A stretch of DNA of 64,000 nt from Pseudonocardia sp. DSM 110487 (GTDB taxonomy: Bacteria; Actinomycetota; Actinomycetes; Mycobacteriales; Pseudonocardiaceae): assembly GCF_019468565.1 (NCBI RefSeq), contig NZ_CP080522.1, forward strand, positions 124,001-188,000. The letters are read 5' to 3'. Shown one piece after another: positions 26,269 through 34,800 of the stretch. Within the stretch, counting starts at the first letter, position 1, and each line of letters begins with the position of its first letter. Under the pieces are notes generated by a model. It was not told the DNA's origin. It saw only the letters and a list, made by a program, of their open reading frames with translations, and ran no database searches. Position numbers and translations under genes: made by a program.

Positions 26269-26752
26269 CTGCTGCTGCCCGATTGGTGTTCATCAGGAGC
26301 TGCATCGACGGGGTATCCAGCGACAGGGTGGCCAGGCGCCCTGAGCTGAGCAACAGCAAATCCCACCGCGCCAGCTTGCCAGCGCAATACGGCTAACACC
26401 GAGCGCCTCCGGAGCAACCCCAGCAGAGGACCTCACATCTTGATGCGCACCGTCCCAGCAGCTTGATGTGCGGCATACCAAGTTCAGTCAACTAGCCGCG
26501 CGATCGCCACCGTCGTCGACGGCCGGCCCTGCTCGGACGACCCATGGGAAGGGGGCAGGACGAGTCGCGGCGTAGGGGAGCGCAACCCCTTCGCGAGTCG
26601 CGAAGTGCGGCAGAAGGCGCCCAACGTCCGGCATGATCACGAGCGCGATCAGACGTGGCCGCCGCAACCGCCAACTGAATGGCGCTGGGGTGCCGGAGAT
26701 GGCGGTCGCATCCCCCGCAGAGCCAACGGCTCGACGGGGCGGCGCCCTCATA
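26269..26752. other. About 480 bp upstream of the WD40-KAP gene, no gene seen
   Basis: Divergent space between the WD40-KAP start and the toxin-antitoxin promoter. Frames here lack RBS and motif support. It probably holds the WD40-KAP promoter, which I could not pinpoint. Confidence 0.35.
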
Positions 26753-26774
26753 CGTGTACACGTTCGTGTACGCT
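26753..26774 (+). promoter_or_regulatory. Toxin-antitoxin operator and leaderless promoter
   Basis: CGTGTACACG (palindrome) followed by TTCGTGTACGCT. The repeated CGTGTAC is a likely antitoxin binding site. TACGCT (26769-26774) is six bases before the GTG at 26781, the spacing expected of a leaderless transcript. Confidence 0.6.
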
Positions 26775-26780
26775 GATGCT

Positions 26781-27101
26781 GTGCTGCTGCCTTCGGTTCT
26801 GTCGGTCCGGGAGTTCCGGGCCGAGCTCGCCGCTACGTTGAGGCGGGTCCAGGAAGGCAGTGGCCCGGTGTTCGTCGGTGCCCATCGCAGGCCGGAGGCC
26901 GTCGTCATGTCCGTGTCGCAGTATCAGCAGCTGGTCGACGCCGCCGAGCGGCGCGACGCGGTCGCCGAGGCGCTGGCGTCGGTGCGCGCGGAAGGCCTCG
27001 AACCGAGCGACGAGGGCCTCGCGCTGCTCGAGGCGATCGCGGAGGGCCGGATCAGCACCGAGGAGGCCCGCGCACGCACGCTCGCGCGCCACCGCAAGTG
27101 A
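26781..27101 (+). CDS. Fic antitoxin: Phd/YefM-like domain fused to VbhA-like domain
   Basis: 106 residues from GTG 26781. Residues 1-52 (VLLPSVLSVREFRAELAATL; VGAHRRPEAVVMSVSQYQQL) read as a Phd/YefM DNA-binding fold. Residues 53-106 match VbhA-type Fic inhibitors: the motif S67-V-R-A-E71-G72 fits the inhibitory (S/T)xxxE(G/N) helix, followed by DEGLALLEAIAEGRISTEEA. The glutamate is known in this family to block ATP binding in the Fic active site. It overlaps the toxin gene by GTGA and likely autoregulates via 26753-26774. Confidence 0.88.
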   Translation: MLLPSVLSVREFRAELAATLRRVQEGSGPVFVGAHRRPEAVVMSVSQYQQLVDAAERRDAVAEALASVRAEGLEPSDEGLALLEAIAEGRISTEEARARTLARHRK

Positions 27102-27721
27102 GCTGGGACCCATACCTCGACCTGCAGTCCGGCGTCCTGCGCAACCGGCTCGGGATCACGGACAAGGCCGAGCTGGCCCAGGCAGAAGCCGAACTCACCA
27201 GCTACCGCCTGATCGAACTCCGGCTCAACCCGCTGCCCGGCTGCTACGACCTGGTCCACCTGCAGGGCTTCCACCGCTACATCTTCGGTGACGTCTACGA
27301 CTGGGCGGGCGAGCTGCGGACCGTCTCGATCGGCAAGGGCCAGCCGTTCTGCCTCCCGCAACACCTCGTGTCGTTCGCCGGCGAGGTGTTCGGGCAGCTC
27401 GCCCGGGAGGGCTACCTGCGCGGTCTGGGCCGTGCCGCGTTCGTCGATCGGCTGACCGCGCTCCTGGCCGACGTGAACGCGCTGCACCCCTTCCGCGAAG
27501 GCAACGGCCGCACCCAGCGCGCGTTCCTCGCCCAGCTCGCCCGTGACGCGGGCTACCGCGTCCGCTGGGCGGCGATGGACGCCGAGGTGAACGTGGCCGC
27601 GGCCGCAGCAGCGCATCGTGGCGACAACAGGCTGCTGCGGGCGATGCTCGAAGAGCTCGTCGAGGCGCCCGGCGCCGCGGCCCCCGCGCCTCCACAGCCA
27701 TGGGTGCCCCCTGAGCGGTGA
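27098..27721 (+). CDS. fic: Fic-domain toxin (AMP transferase)
   Basis: 207 residues from GTG 27098. The N-terminal helix DPYLDLQSGVLRNRLGITDK is VbhT-like. The Fic motif H-P-F-R-E-G-N-G-R-T-Q-R (catalytic His about residue 129) is complete: H for base catalysis, E for Mg, NGR for phosphates. The flap region YDWAGELRTVSIGKGQPFCL is present. Such toxins AMPylate host proteins, for example gyrase in VbhT/FicT systems. It is directly coupled to its antitoxin. Confidence 0.93.
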   Translation: MSWDPYLDLQSGVLRNRLGITDKAELAQAEAELTSYRLIELRLNPLPGCYDLVHLQGFHRYIFGDVYDWAGELRTVSIGKGQPFCLPQHLVSFAGEVFGQLAREGYLRGLGRAAFVDRLTALLADVNALHPFREGNGRTQRAFLAQLARDAGYRVRWAAMDAEVNVAAAAAAHRGDNRLLRAMLEELVEAPGAAAPAPPQPWVPPER

Positions 27722-27833
27722 CCAGGCGTCCGCGCGGTCGATCGCCAGCGGGCGAGATTCGTTGGGCTGGCGGCGGGCGGCTAAGGCTGCCATGATCATG
27801 GTGCTGCTCTTCGTCGTTGCGCAGGTGGGGATC

Positions 27834-28232
27834 ATGCACAACCGCCGCGGATCTTCCGGCCCGTATCGCAAGCTGGGACCTCTCCAGCTGTTGAGTATAG
27901 GTGCGGCCGCGCTTCTGCTCGTTTCCAGTTGTGGCAGCAGCGACCCCACGGCGGCCCTCGTCGGTCGATGGATCGGAGCGTGCAGTGATGATCCCACCTT
28001 CCAGTTTCTCGGAAGTCAAATCGCCGTAGAGTTCACTGAGGACGGCCGCGCCAGAACGACGACCTATGACTTTGGCCCACCTGAATCCCGCTACTCGGTC
28101 CAGGAGGACCGAATCGCCTTCGGCGATCGTTCGGGAACCTTTTCCGTTACGGATAGCGAGCTTCGAATCACTGCATTCACCACCGCAGATGCCAGCGATC
28201 GCGCATACTGGTGTCTTCTGAACCGAGCATAG
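27834..28232 (+). CDS. Predicted lipoprotein, 132 aa
   Basis: ATG 27834 after GCAGGTGGGGATC. Signal peptide LQLLSIGAAALLLVSSC gives a lipobox VSSC. The mature part has a lipocalin-like or immunity-like pattern (ALVGRWIGACSDDPTFQFLG; IAVEFTEDGRARTTTYDFG; ...YWCLLNRA). Codon use is less GC-biased than in neighbours, suggesting recent transfer. It may be an extracytoplasmic immunity or stress protein. Confidence 0.7.
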   Translation: MHNRRGSSGPYRKLGPLQLLSIGAAALLLVSSCGSSDPTAALVGRWIGACSDDPTFQFLGSQIAVEFTEDGRARTTTYDFGPPESRYSVQEDRIAFGDRSGTFSVTDSELRITAFTTADASDRAYWCLLNRA

Positions 28233-28396
28233 TGAATGGCAAATACCATCGTCGGGGCAGTTGTCGGAGACGTGAAGCGGTTGGGTTACATAGCGACGGA
28301 ATCCCAAGAAATCGGCACATGGAACGGAACGCCTGGAGCGTCATCAGAAGTGGAAGCTGCGGATGAGCTAAGGTGCTTCCTAATCGGTTCCTCGGG

Positions 28397-29356
28397 TCAG
28401 GAAAGGTGCGGGACATCGCTGGCGCGAAGGTCCGCTCGGATCCGCACAAGGCGGGCCGGGTGCCTCCAGGCTGGCCTCCCTCGGAGCACGTCCACCGCAG
28501 AGTCGATCGTCAACTCGACCACGACGTCGGGCTCGACTCGCGTGTACTCGACCGGCCCCGCATCCCCGAACCTCGACGGCGCGAGCAGCGACGGCCACGG
28601 GTGCCAGCCGCGGGCCGGGCGCAGCAGCGCGCCGAGCTCGGAGCGCTGTGGGCGGGGGATGGTGCTGGTGCGTCCGACCACCCGCAGCCGGCCTGCCTCG
28701 TCGCGGCGACCCAGCACCAGCGCCACCGGCGCGGTGATCGGGCCGAGCACCCCGCCCACGACGGCTTCGGCACTTCGGCGGCCGCGGACCTTCGACCACG
28801 ACTTCCTGTGCGGGTCATACGGCCCGTCCAGGCGCTTCGCCACCACGCCTTCGACGCCAGCGTCCAGGTGCTCGGTCAGCCACACCCTGGCCGCGTTCCC
28901 GTCCAGGGTCATCGGGACGAGCGCGAGCGGCCGCGGCGCGCCGTCGAGTAGCTGCTCCAGTACCGCGCGTCGCAGGCTGTACGGGTAGCCGGTCAGGTCG
29001 GTGCCGCCCGCGGACAGCGCGTCGAAAATGACGTAGCTGACCTGTCCGATGTCGCCGCGGCGGGCGCCGGCGATGCGCCGCGTCAGCGCGCCGAAGTCCA
29101 GCCGGGCGTCGGGGCCACACACTACGAGCTCGCCGTCCAGCGCCACGTCCGCGAACGTCTCCTCGAGTGCGGCGACGACCTCGGGGAAGTAGTCGGTGAG
29201 AGGGCGCAGCTGGCGGGACTGCAGCCGGGCGCGCCCACCAGCGACCACGCTGATACCGCGGGCCCCGTCCAGCTTGGCCTCGTACGCCCACCGCCCGCCG
29301 CGCGGCAGTTCGGCGGCCGGGCGAGCGACCATCGGCTGCACGGGCAGGCGGAGCAC
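28397..29356 (-). CDS. ATP-dependent DNA ligase (LigC/LigD-ligase type)
   Basis: 319 residues from GTG 29356. Motif I A-K-L-D-G-A-R-G (catalytic Lys about 30), motif III D-G-E-L-V-V, IIIa Y-V-I-F-D-A-L, IV E-G-V-V-A-K-R, V W-S-K-V-R-G. A C-terminal OB domain follows. No primase or nuclease domain is fused, so it resembles stand-alone LigC ligases, which work in repair or end joining; no Ku gene is visible here. The 29419-29610 gene lies 63 bp upstream. Two broken copies lie at 20111-20272 and 22077-22190. Confidence 0.92.
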   Translation of the reverse strand: MLRLPVQPMVARPAAELPRGGRWAYEAKLDGARGISVVAGGRARLQSRQLRPLTDYFPEVVAALEETFADVALDGELVVCGPDARLDFGALTRRIAGARRGDIGQVSYVIFDALSAGGTDLTGYPYSLRRAVLEQLLDGAPRPLALVPMTLDGNAARVWLTEHLDAGVEGVVAKRLDGPYDPHRKSWSKVRGRRSAEAVVGGVLGPITAPVALVLGRRDEAGRLRVVGRTSTIPRPQRSELGALLRPARGWHPWPSLLAPSRFGDAGPVEYTRVEPDVVVELTIDSAVDVLRGRPAWRHPARLVRIRADLRASDVPHLS

Positions 29357-29418
29357 CCGCGGACTCTATGCACGTCACACGCCGTGGACGGGCGGCGGAC
29401 TCTCCGCGTACGCGATGG

Positions 29419-29610
29419 TCAGAAGGGCAGGATCACCGGGCGCGCCGGCGGAGGGGCGGGCTGGTTGAGGTCGGTCACGACCTGGTCGCCCACCCGGATG
29501 CTGCCAGCCTTGAAGTGCGCCTGGATGCGCTCCTCGCTGAGGTAGGTGCGCAGCCGGTCATGCACGGTCGGCGCGGGCGCCAGCTCCGGGGTGTCGTCGT
29601 GCTCGTCCAT
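29419..29610 (-). CDS. Small orphan protein, 63 aa (paralogue of 30400-30615)
   Basis: ATG 29610 (MDEHDDTPELAPAPTVHDRL) after GCGAGGATGATCCC. The core LRTYLSEERIQAHFKAGSIR then DQVVTDLNQPAPPPARPV parallels FLAEECAQMHLARGALRL and QIVSDLDQPARRRLAPVV at 30400. It is probably a small regulatory or partner protein. It precedes the ligase gene on the same strand. Confidence 0.65.
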   Translation of the reverse strand: MDEHDDTPELAPAPTVHDRLRTYLSEERIQAHFKAGSIRVGDQVVTDLNQPAPPPARPVILPF

Positions 29611-29755
29611 GGGATCATCCTCGCTCGCCGCCGCCGGGACTCGCACGCCGCATCCGAACAGATGTCCGAACAGAAGCGTCCGCCCACCGGCGAGCAGCAT
29701 GCGTGGCCTCCGAGATCGCGGGGCTGCGCCCGGGGTCATCGCACACGGAGGTGCG

Positions 29756-29788
29756 GGGCGGCCCGGCCCGCACGCGGGCGGGCCGCCC
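29756..29788. terminator. GC-rich hairpin terminator
   Basis: GGGCGGCCC pairs with GGGCCGCCC, and inside GCCCGC pairs with GCGGGC (one-base bulge, loop AC). It lies just beyond the 3' end of the minus-strand gene 29800-29994. Confidence 0.75.
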
Positions 29789-29799
29789 TGCTCCTCTCG

Positions 29800-29994
29800 C
29801 TACGGTGCCGCCACCAGGGGCAGCAGCTCCGACGCCGGGAACCTCGCGGCCACGAGAACAGCGAGCACCAGGACCAGGATCACCACGGCCCGCCGGAACG
29901 GCCGACGCCGCCCGAGCACCTGCTCGAGCAGGCGGACCACAGCGAGCACGACGTGGTGCCCGGTACTTTCCATGGCGGCGTACACGCTCTGCAT
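29800..29994 (-). CDS. Single-pass small membrane protein, 64 aa
   Basis: ATG 29994 (MQSVYAAMESTGHHVVLAVV) with GGAGG upstream (GACGGAGGCTAC). A basic patch GRRRPFRR precedes a strong transmembrane helix AVVILVLVLAVLVAARF near the C-terminus. Followed by a terminator hairpin. The function is unknown. Confidence 0.6.
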   Translation of the reverse strand: MQSVYAAMESTGHHVVLAVVRLLEQVLGRRRPFRRAVVILVLVLAVLVAARFPASELLPLVAAP

Positions 29995-30399
29995 GTAGCC
30001 TCCGTCAGGGTCGCGCAAGTTAGCGCACCTCCTCGTTGAAATGAACCTCGACGAGCAGCAACATCTGAGGCGGAACCCCTGCACCGGGTTCCGCCTCGTT
30101 GCGTCTGCGCCTCGTGCGCTGGCTGCCCGAGGGGAAGCGTATCCGCGCAGATGCACAGGTCCCGAGGGTCGCGAGCACCGATAGGCGAGATGGCGTAACC
30201 ACTAAGCCGCTCAACCCGGGCGCTCGCCCGCTCGGCTCGCCGAGGTCTCCGCAAAACGCGAACACCGACCAGGGGAAACTACGAGGCAGAGAAGCGCGAT
30301 AGCGCTACGTCACCACCCTGGCTCCGTAGGCGCCAGGGAGCGGCCGCTGGGCGCCGGCCAGGCAACACGCTGAGTAAACGGCCATCCAGAGCAATAGCG
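29995..30399. other. About 400 bp without a supported gene
   Basis: It contains the 30068-30096 stem-loop and the likely promoter of the 29994 gene. Open frames here show no motif. Confidence 0.35.
30068..30096. terminator. Hairpin terminator
   Basis: AGGCGGAACCC and GGGTTCCGCCT form an 11-bp stem with a 7-nt loop. It could end transcription from the 30400 side. Confidence 0.7.
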
Positions 30400-30615
30400 C
30401 TAGCCCAGAAGAATGCCAATGATGGTCAAGTCGCCACGAACGACTGGGGCGAGACGGCGGCGGGCGGGCTGGTCCAGGTCGGAGACGATCTGGACATCCA
30501 GACGAAGGGCGCCGCGGGCCAGGTGCATCTGCGCGCACTCCTCGGCCAGGAAGCTCGGCCGGTCGCGCACCGCAGGCAGTCTCGCTGGGAGCTGGTCGTC
30601 CACAGAGGGGGGCAT
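30400..30615 (-). CDS. Small orphan protein, 71 aa (paralogue of 29419-29610)
   Basis: ATG 30615 (MPPSVDDQLPARLPAVRDRP). FLAEECAQMHLARGALRLDV and QIVSDLDQPARRRLAPVV align with the 29419 protein. The RBS is weak. It lies just downstream of the truncated GGDEF-type membrane gene. Confidence 0.55.
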   Translation of the reverse strand: MPPSVDDQLPARLPAVRDRPSFLAEECAQMHLARGALRLDVQIVSDLDQPARRRLAPVVRGDLTIIGILLG

Positions 30616-30676
30616 CACCGTTCGGGACCCGCCCAAGCCGGTACCGAGGCCGGTCCATCCGACCGTTCCGCCGCAA

Positions 30677-31474
30677 CTATGCGACGCCGCGCCTTCGCTG
30701 AAGTGCATGGGACAGAAGGACCTGGATGGCAACCGCCCGGTGCAGGACCAGGACCAGCGGCAGCAACAGGCACGCCACCCACGGGCTGAGGCTGCTGAGG
30801 ATGACTGCGAGTGCGCCGCCGAGTCCCAGCGTGGCGGCCTCCATTGCGAGCTCGTCCGAGGTGCCGAAGACGTCGGCAAATGGGGTCTCTGGCAATGCCA
30901 GGCAGGCGGTTACTACGACCAGGAGAGTGTTAATCGTGAGGTAGGCAAGCAGCGCGACGAGTATGACGAGGAACGCCTTAAACGTAGGAACGCCAGCGGT
31001 GTTGACATCGATGCCACTCTGCGTCAAAACAAGTCCGACTCCGAAGCACGCGAGCATACTCGTCGACCTGGAGTGCATTCCGCGGTAGGCCGGGTTGCCG
31101 GCCGGCCGGAAGCTGCGCCACCAGATGTGCGTCAACATCACGAACGCGGCTGATGCGCTCAGGGCCGGCGGCACGAGCAACGCCGCGGCGAACGTCCAGA
31201 CCGAGGTCATGTCGTTGTACCCCGTGAACGACAGGCTGCGGCGGACCTGCTCGAGCCCGGCGAGGAACTCCGTATGGACGATGCAGAGCGCGGTCAGCAG
31301 GCCTGCGACGGCAAGTTGCTGAGCGGTCAACGGTGTCATGATCAGGCCGGCGATCGTCAGCCCCAAGGCTGAGACGATTACGAGGAGGACGGCCACGAGA
31401 GCGTGCGGCGGCAAGGACCACAGCGGCCACCGGGCGATCCGCCACCACTGCGGTCGGTCAAGGTCATTGGTCAT
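30677..31474 (-). CDS. Membrane paralogue of the GGDEF protein, lacking the GGDEF domain
   Basis: 265 residues from ATG 31474 (MTNDLDRPQWWRIARWPLWS). It aligns along its length with the membrane part of the 7420-8763 protein: WPLWSLPPHALVAVLLVI against WPVWSLPPRALSPIIVVI, and LLAYLTINTLLVVV against LLAYLTINTGLVVA. It stops after LVLHRAV, where the other continues into the cyclase domain. About six transmembrane helices. It is either a truncation or a stand-alone sensor/partner. Confidence 0.8.
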   Translation of the reverse strand: MTNDLDRPQWWRIARWPLWSLPPHALVAVLLVIVSALGLTIAGLIMTPLTAQQLAVAGLLTALCIVHTEFLAGLEQVRRSLSFTGYNDMTSVWTFAAALLVPPALSASAAFVMLTHIWWRSFRPAGNPAYRGMHSRSTSMLACFGVGLVLTQSGIDVNTAGVPTFKAFLVILVALLAYLTINTLLVVVTACLALPETPFADVFGTSDELAMEAATLGLGGALAVILSSLSPWVACLLLPLVLVLHRAVAIQVLLSHALQRRRGVA

Positions 31475-31768
31475 GTTCATTGCGCCGTGCCCGGTTCTCT
31501 CCACTCAAGCAACGTTGAGACTGCGCATCCCTCGAGTCCCTCGATGGACTGACCATAGCGCCCAGAGGCAGCACCTCAACGCTTCCCGCGGGACATCGGC
31601 CGACCAGATCCTGCCAGATGCCGCACAGCTAGTCCCGCCCCGCGGAATCCCTCGCGCGCAGCCCGATGCCCTCTGCGGTCGTGGTGTCCGCGAGCCGCCG
31701 CTCGTCGGTCGCACCGCGTGGTGTCGCAGTGAGCGGCGGTCAGCGAAGAGGGCGGCCGCGTCCTTCCC
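31475..31768. other. About 290 bp with no gene seen
   Basis: Upstream of the membrane gene on the minus strand. Frames are Arg/Ser-rich and without RBS. Confidence 0.35.
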
Positions 31769-32167
31769 TCAGAAATCTCCGGCCCGGCAGGGCTTGAGGC
31801 GATCGTCGGTGCTGATGTCGTCGTCGAGCGCCCACCCGTCGCGCCGCTCGCCTCCGACCTCGTGGATCTTGTAGTAGCGGCCCAGGTAGCACTCGACATC
31901 CAGGGAAGCGCGAGTGTCTGTGCTGTGCCAGATCGGCGGCGGATCGTCGGGCTCGCGATCGCTGGACTCGCGGCACCCCACGGCGAAGTAGCACGCCCAC
32001 CCATCGACAGGCTCGGCGTAGACGGGCACGCCAACTCGGACGAAATGCCCATGCCGCCAGTGCTCCTCGGGTACGGCCATTGCGACCTGCGCGCCGCCGA
32101 CAAGCACGGCGCCGGCGAGAACGACCGAAGCCAGCGCGCGGCAGCTCCAGGTGATGACAGGCCCCAT
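31769..32167 (-). CDS. Secreted protein, 132 aa
   Basis: ATG 32167 follows GTGAGGGCGTCG. Signal peptide MGPVITWSCRALASVVLAGA then VLVGGAQVAMA with predicted cleavage after AMA. The mature part has four or more Cys (WACYFAVGC; VECYLGRYY; KPCRAGDF), fitting an extracellular disulphide-bonded protein. It diverges from the promoter at 32185-32220. Confidence 0.7.
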   Translation of the reverse strand: MGPVITWSCRALASVVLAGAVLVGGAQVAMAVPEEHWRHGHFVRVGVPVYAEPVDGWACYFAVGCRESSDREPDDPPPIWHSTDTRASLDVECYLGRYYKIHEVGGERRDGWALDDDISTDDRLKPCRAGDF

Positions 32168-32184
32168 CGACGCCCTCACTGTTG

Positions 32185-32220
32185 TTGACTGCGGTTCATC
32201 CTCAGTAGAGGATGACTGCG
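32185..32220 (+). promoter_or_regulatory. Second repeated promoter/operator family, copy 1
   Basis: TTGACT (32185-32190) followed by palindrome CATCCTCAGTAGAGGATG (32197-32214) containing TAGAGG, then ACTGCGAT. It matches the element at 40341-40377 closely. It lies between the divergent secreted gene (32167) and the decayed gene at 32243. Confidence 0.65.
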
Positions 32221-32242
32221 ATCATGCCATCAACTGACTGAG

Positions 32243-32480
32243 GTGCACGTGATCCCGAAGCGATCCTTGGACGTTGCTCTGGCGACCGTCGGCGCTGTGA
32301 TCACGACCGGCGCAGGGGTGCTGATCGAGTCTCACAAGGGCGACCGCCGTGCCGCGACAGCCATCGACGAGACGACCTTCACCACGGCTGTCGACCGGAC
32401 CGGCGGTATTGCTTCACGGTCTTCGACACGGCCGGCGCGCCGAGCGACGACGAGTGCCAGGCCTCGCCGAGGCGGATCTC
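32243..32480 (+). pseudogene. Decayed copy of the secreted protein at 40404
   Basis: A hydrophobic N-terminus (LDVALATVGAVITTGAGVL) leads to ATAIDETTFTTAVDR, then in another frame RRYCFTVFDTAGAPSDDECQ. The second part matches NCFTVFGSDRTESERTC of the intact protein. The middle of the gene is deleted and the frame broken. Confidence 0.65.
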
Positions 32481-32596
32481 GTGGCCCCGGCAGCCCGGTG
32501 CCTGCGACAGCGCGCGCCGCCGCGTCACCGGTCAGCCTCATCGGGCGAGTGAGCCACCATCGATACCCGATGGACCTCCTCGCACCGCATCGTCGA

Positions 32597-32730
32597 GGCC
32601 CGGCTCAACGGGACGGACGTCGAACCCGTCGGCGCCGCCTACATCGAAGCGCTCGACCACTCACGGCTGCCCTACCAACTCACGCTTCTCTAAGGCCTCC
32701 ATGGCGTCCTTCTGTACGTCGCCTGAGGGT
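32597..32730 (+). pseudogene. C-terminal remnant of the lipoprotein at 40799
   Basis: ARLNGTDVEPVGAAYIEALD then SRLPYQLTLL and, one frame over, GLHGVLLYVA matches EGQIDEIDVERLGAAYVDTL, SGLPYELTIR and VLYGTDVLLHVV of the intact gene. The 20 bases after the stop also match the sequence after 41767. Confidence 0.7.
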
Positions 32731-32856
32731 CCTGACAGCTGCCAGATCCGAGCATGCAGGCTCGCGCAGTCGATCACCGACCCTCGATGTCAGTGCCACG
32801 CCCATCCGATGACCTTCTCCTGCGAGAGCTCGACCCGGGCCAGATGAGAGGTGTCG

Positions 32857-33543
32857 ATGACACGTTTTCAGAGGAGCGCCGTCCGGCCTGTGGCCATCGC
32901 GCTGGCTGTTGCGATCGCAGCGGCAGGATGCTCCAGTTCCCCCGCGCCGCAGCCTGACCCCGCAGAGTTCGATTACACGAAGCAGCTGTACTACCCCGGA
33001 GAGCGAGGCTTCTCGCCCGATGACCTGACTCGTGGCTCTTGGATGAATCTCCCCCGCGAGGGATTCGATCTCTGTTCTCCGTTCAATGACTCCCTCTTTC
33101 TGAAGCAGGCGCCGGTCCAGCAAGGACCGGTTGAGCGCGGTCCTGGCCTATGTCGCTGGCGCGGAGCGCGTACCGCCATCACCGTCACCGACGAAACCGG
33201 GAGAACCATTCTAGAGGTGAGCAACGATCCTCGATACCGCCCTGGCGGTCGAAATGCCGTGAATGTGGCGTCGAGGTCAGAGATCGGTCGTGCCCGCTAC
33301 TGGGTCACCCTTACTCCGAGATCACAGCCGTACAGCTCGCATCTCTTCCTGGCATTCGGCCCGAATCAGCCCCAACGTCTGCTGCACATTCACGTAGAGA
33401 CCGAGGCTGCACGGGTGCCGGCCAAACAGCGAAACCAGACCTATGCTCCACGCGAACTTGCCGAGTTCATCGTTGGAAGCATTGCGCTCGACATGAGTGA
33501 GGTGCTGAAGGCCACGGCTACATCCGACGCTATCCCACGTTAG
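32857..33543 (+). CDS. DUF3558-like lipoprotein
   Basis: 228 residues. ATG 32857. Signal peptide AVRPVAIALAVAIAAAGCSS with lipobox. The mature protein has FDLCSPFNDSLFLKQ and a second Cys in GPGLCRWRG, fitting DUF3558-type mycolate-actinobacterial lipoproteins (Cys pair, beta-rich). The C-terminus ELAEFIVGSIALDMSEVL is a helix. Its role in the family is unknown. Confidence 0.7.
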   Translation: MTRFQRSAVRPVAIALAVAIAAAGCSSSPAPQPDPAEFDYTKQLYYPGERGFSPDDLTRGSWMNLPREGFDLCSPFNDSLFLKQAPVQQGPVERGPGLCRWRGARTAITVTDETGRTILEVSNDPRYRPGGRNAVNVASRSEIGRARYWVTLTPRSQPYSSHLFLAFGPNQPQRLLHIHVETEAARVPAKQRNQTYAPRELAEFIVGSIALDMSEVLKATATSDAIPR

Positions 33544-33681
33544 CCGCACGGACGGCACGCGGGTGTATAGCTCCCCGTCAGTCAAGAGGAATCCGCCTGT
33601 CTCACCCGACTCTGCGCTCGCCGGGCAATGCCCGGCGACCGATAGCTCGTCACCGCTCGGCCGTCTCGAGGAGGCGCCATC

Positions 33682-34554
33682 ATGAGAAAGACCGCCGACA
33701 CCACCACCTTGCCGCCGACGCCGACCGAGTGGGCGAACCTGCAGATCTGGCCGCGGGCGCGCGCGCTGCTGGCCAAGGGGCTGGCGTGGATGCTCGCGTT
33801 GTGCGTCGCCGGGATCGTTGCCGCCGTGGACAACGAGGACCCCGGACTTGTCGTCATCGGAGGCGTGGGAGGCATCTCCGTCGGCGCGCTCACGGCACTG
33901 GATCTATGGATGATGCGGCGCCGTCAACGCAATCCAGCGATCACGCTGCGGGTTACTGGCTCGGAACGCGACGGTGTCGTGATCTATTACACGTCGCAGC
34001 CATACGTGCTGTTAAGGGAGTTCCTGCAAGGGAACTTCGTCGTCGTGACCGGAGGCGTGGCAACCGCCGTCCTGGGGGGAATTGTGCTGCCACCGGCGGC
34101 ACCTCTCAGCACGGGCGCCGCGGTTATCCTGCTGATGCTGTGGGCGGGATGGTTGGTGCGGATAGTCCTCCACGCCGCCCGTGGGCGCCTCGCCAGAGGG
34201 TATCTGCTGCTCACACCGGGCGGGGTCCACGACCGAAAGAGCCGGTTCGAGCGCTCCGTCCCGTGGCACCTGGTAGGCGAGGTGGCAGCCGACAAGTTTG
34301 TCAAAGAACCAATCATCGTGGTGAGAGCAATCCCCTCCGAGGACGCCCGGTTCCGCTGGAGGAAGTGGGGCAGGTGGCGCGAGTCCTGGCTCCCGTACTT
34401 CTTCTTCATTGTGCACGCCCGTGACTTCGCTGCCGACCCAGTCGTGGCGTATCACGCGCTTCGCTACTACCAGGCCCACCCCGAGATGCGGGCCGAGCTC
34501 AACACCCCTGCTGGCGAGCGGCGCATTCGGAGCGGCCACCTCATCGGGGACTAA
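33682..34554 (+). CDS. Membrane protein with four predicted TM helices
   Basis: 290 residues, ATG after CTCGAGGAGGCGCCATC. Two N-terminal helices (LAWMLALCVAGIVAAV; LVVIGGVGGISVGALTAL), a soluble loop, two more helices (FVVVTGGVATAVLGGIVL; AAVILLMLWAGWLVRIVL), then a cytoplasmic PH-like region (YLLLTPGGVHDRKSRFERSV). No family named. Confidence 0.75.
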   Translation: MRKTADTTTLPPTPTEWANLQIWPRARALLAKGLAWMLALCVAGIVAAVDNEDPGLVVIGGVGGISVGALTALDLWMMRRRQRNPAITLRVTGSERDGVVIYYTSQPYVLLREFLQGNFVVVTGGVATAVLGGIVLPPAAPLSTGAAVILLMLWAGWLVRIVLHAARGRLARGYLLLTPGGVHDRKSRFERSVPWHLVGEVAADKFVKEPIIVVRAIPSEDARFRWRKWGRWRESWLPYFFFIVHARDFAADPVVAYHALRYYQAHPEMRAELNTPAGERRIRSGHLIGD

Positions 34555-34745
34555 GTCGGAGCGTCGCATCGGATGGATCACCGGGGTTGCTGAACGACTG
34601 AGCGATGCCCCGAAAGCGAGGATGTGGGCTTGTCGAGAGCGGCGGTGCCACTGCGGTGGCCTAGGACGGCGATCGCGGCCCGCTCGGAGGACGTGAGAGA
34701 CCTGCGAGGAGGGCCGAAGCGGCACGCGGCGTGACTGATCCAGAG

Positions 34746-34774
34746 TGTCCGTGTTAGCGTGAAAACGCTAGGAT
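34746..34774 (+). promoter_or_regulatory. Regulon promoter/operator 8
   Basis: A poor -35 TGTCCG (34746-34751), 17 bp with TAGCGTGAAAACGCTA, then TAGGAT (34769-34774) and TGC. The operator is perfect although the -35 has drifted, which argues for selection on the palindrome. Confidence 0.8.
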
Positions 34775-34800
34775 TGCACGTCGACCCAGAGGAGGCCATC

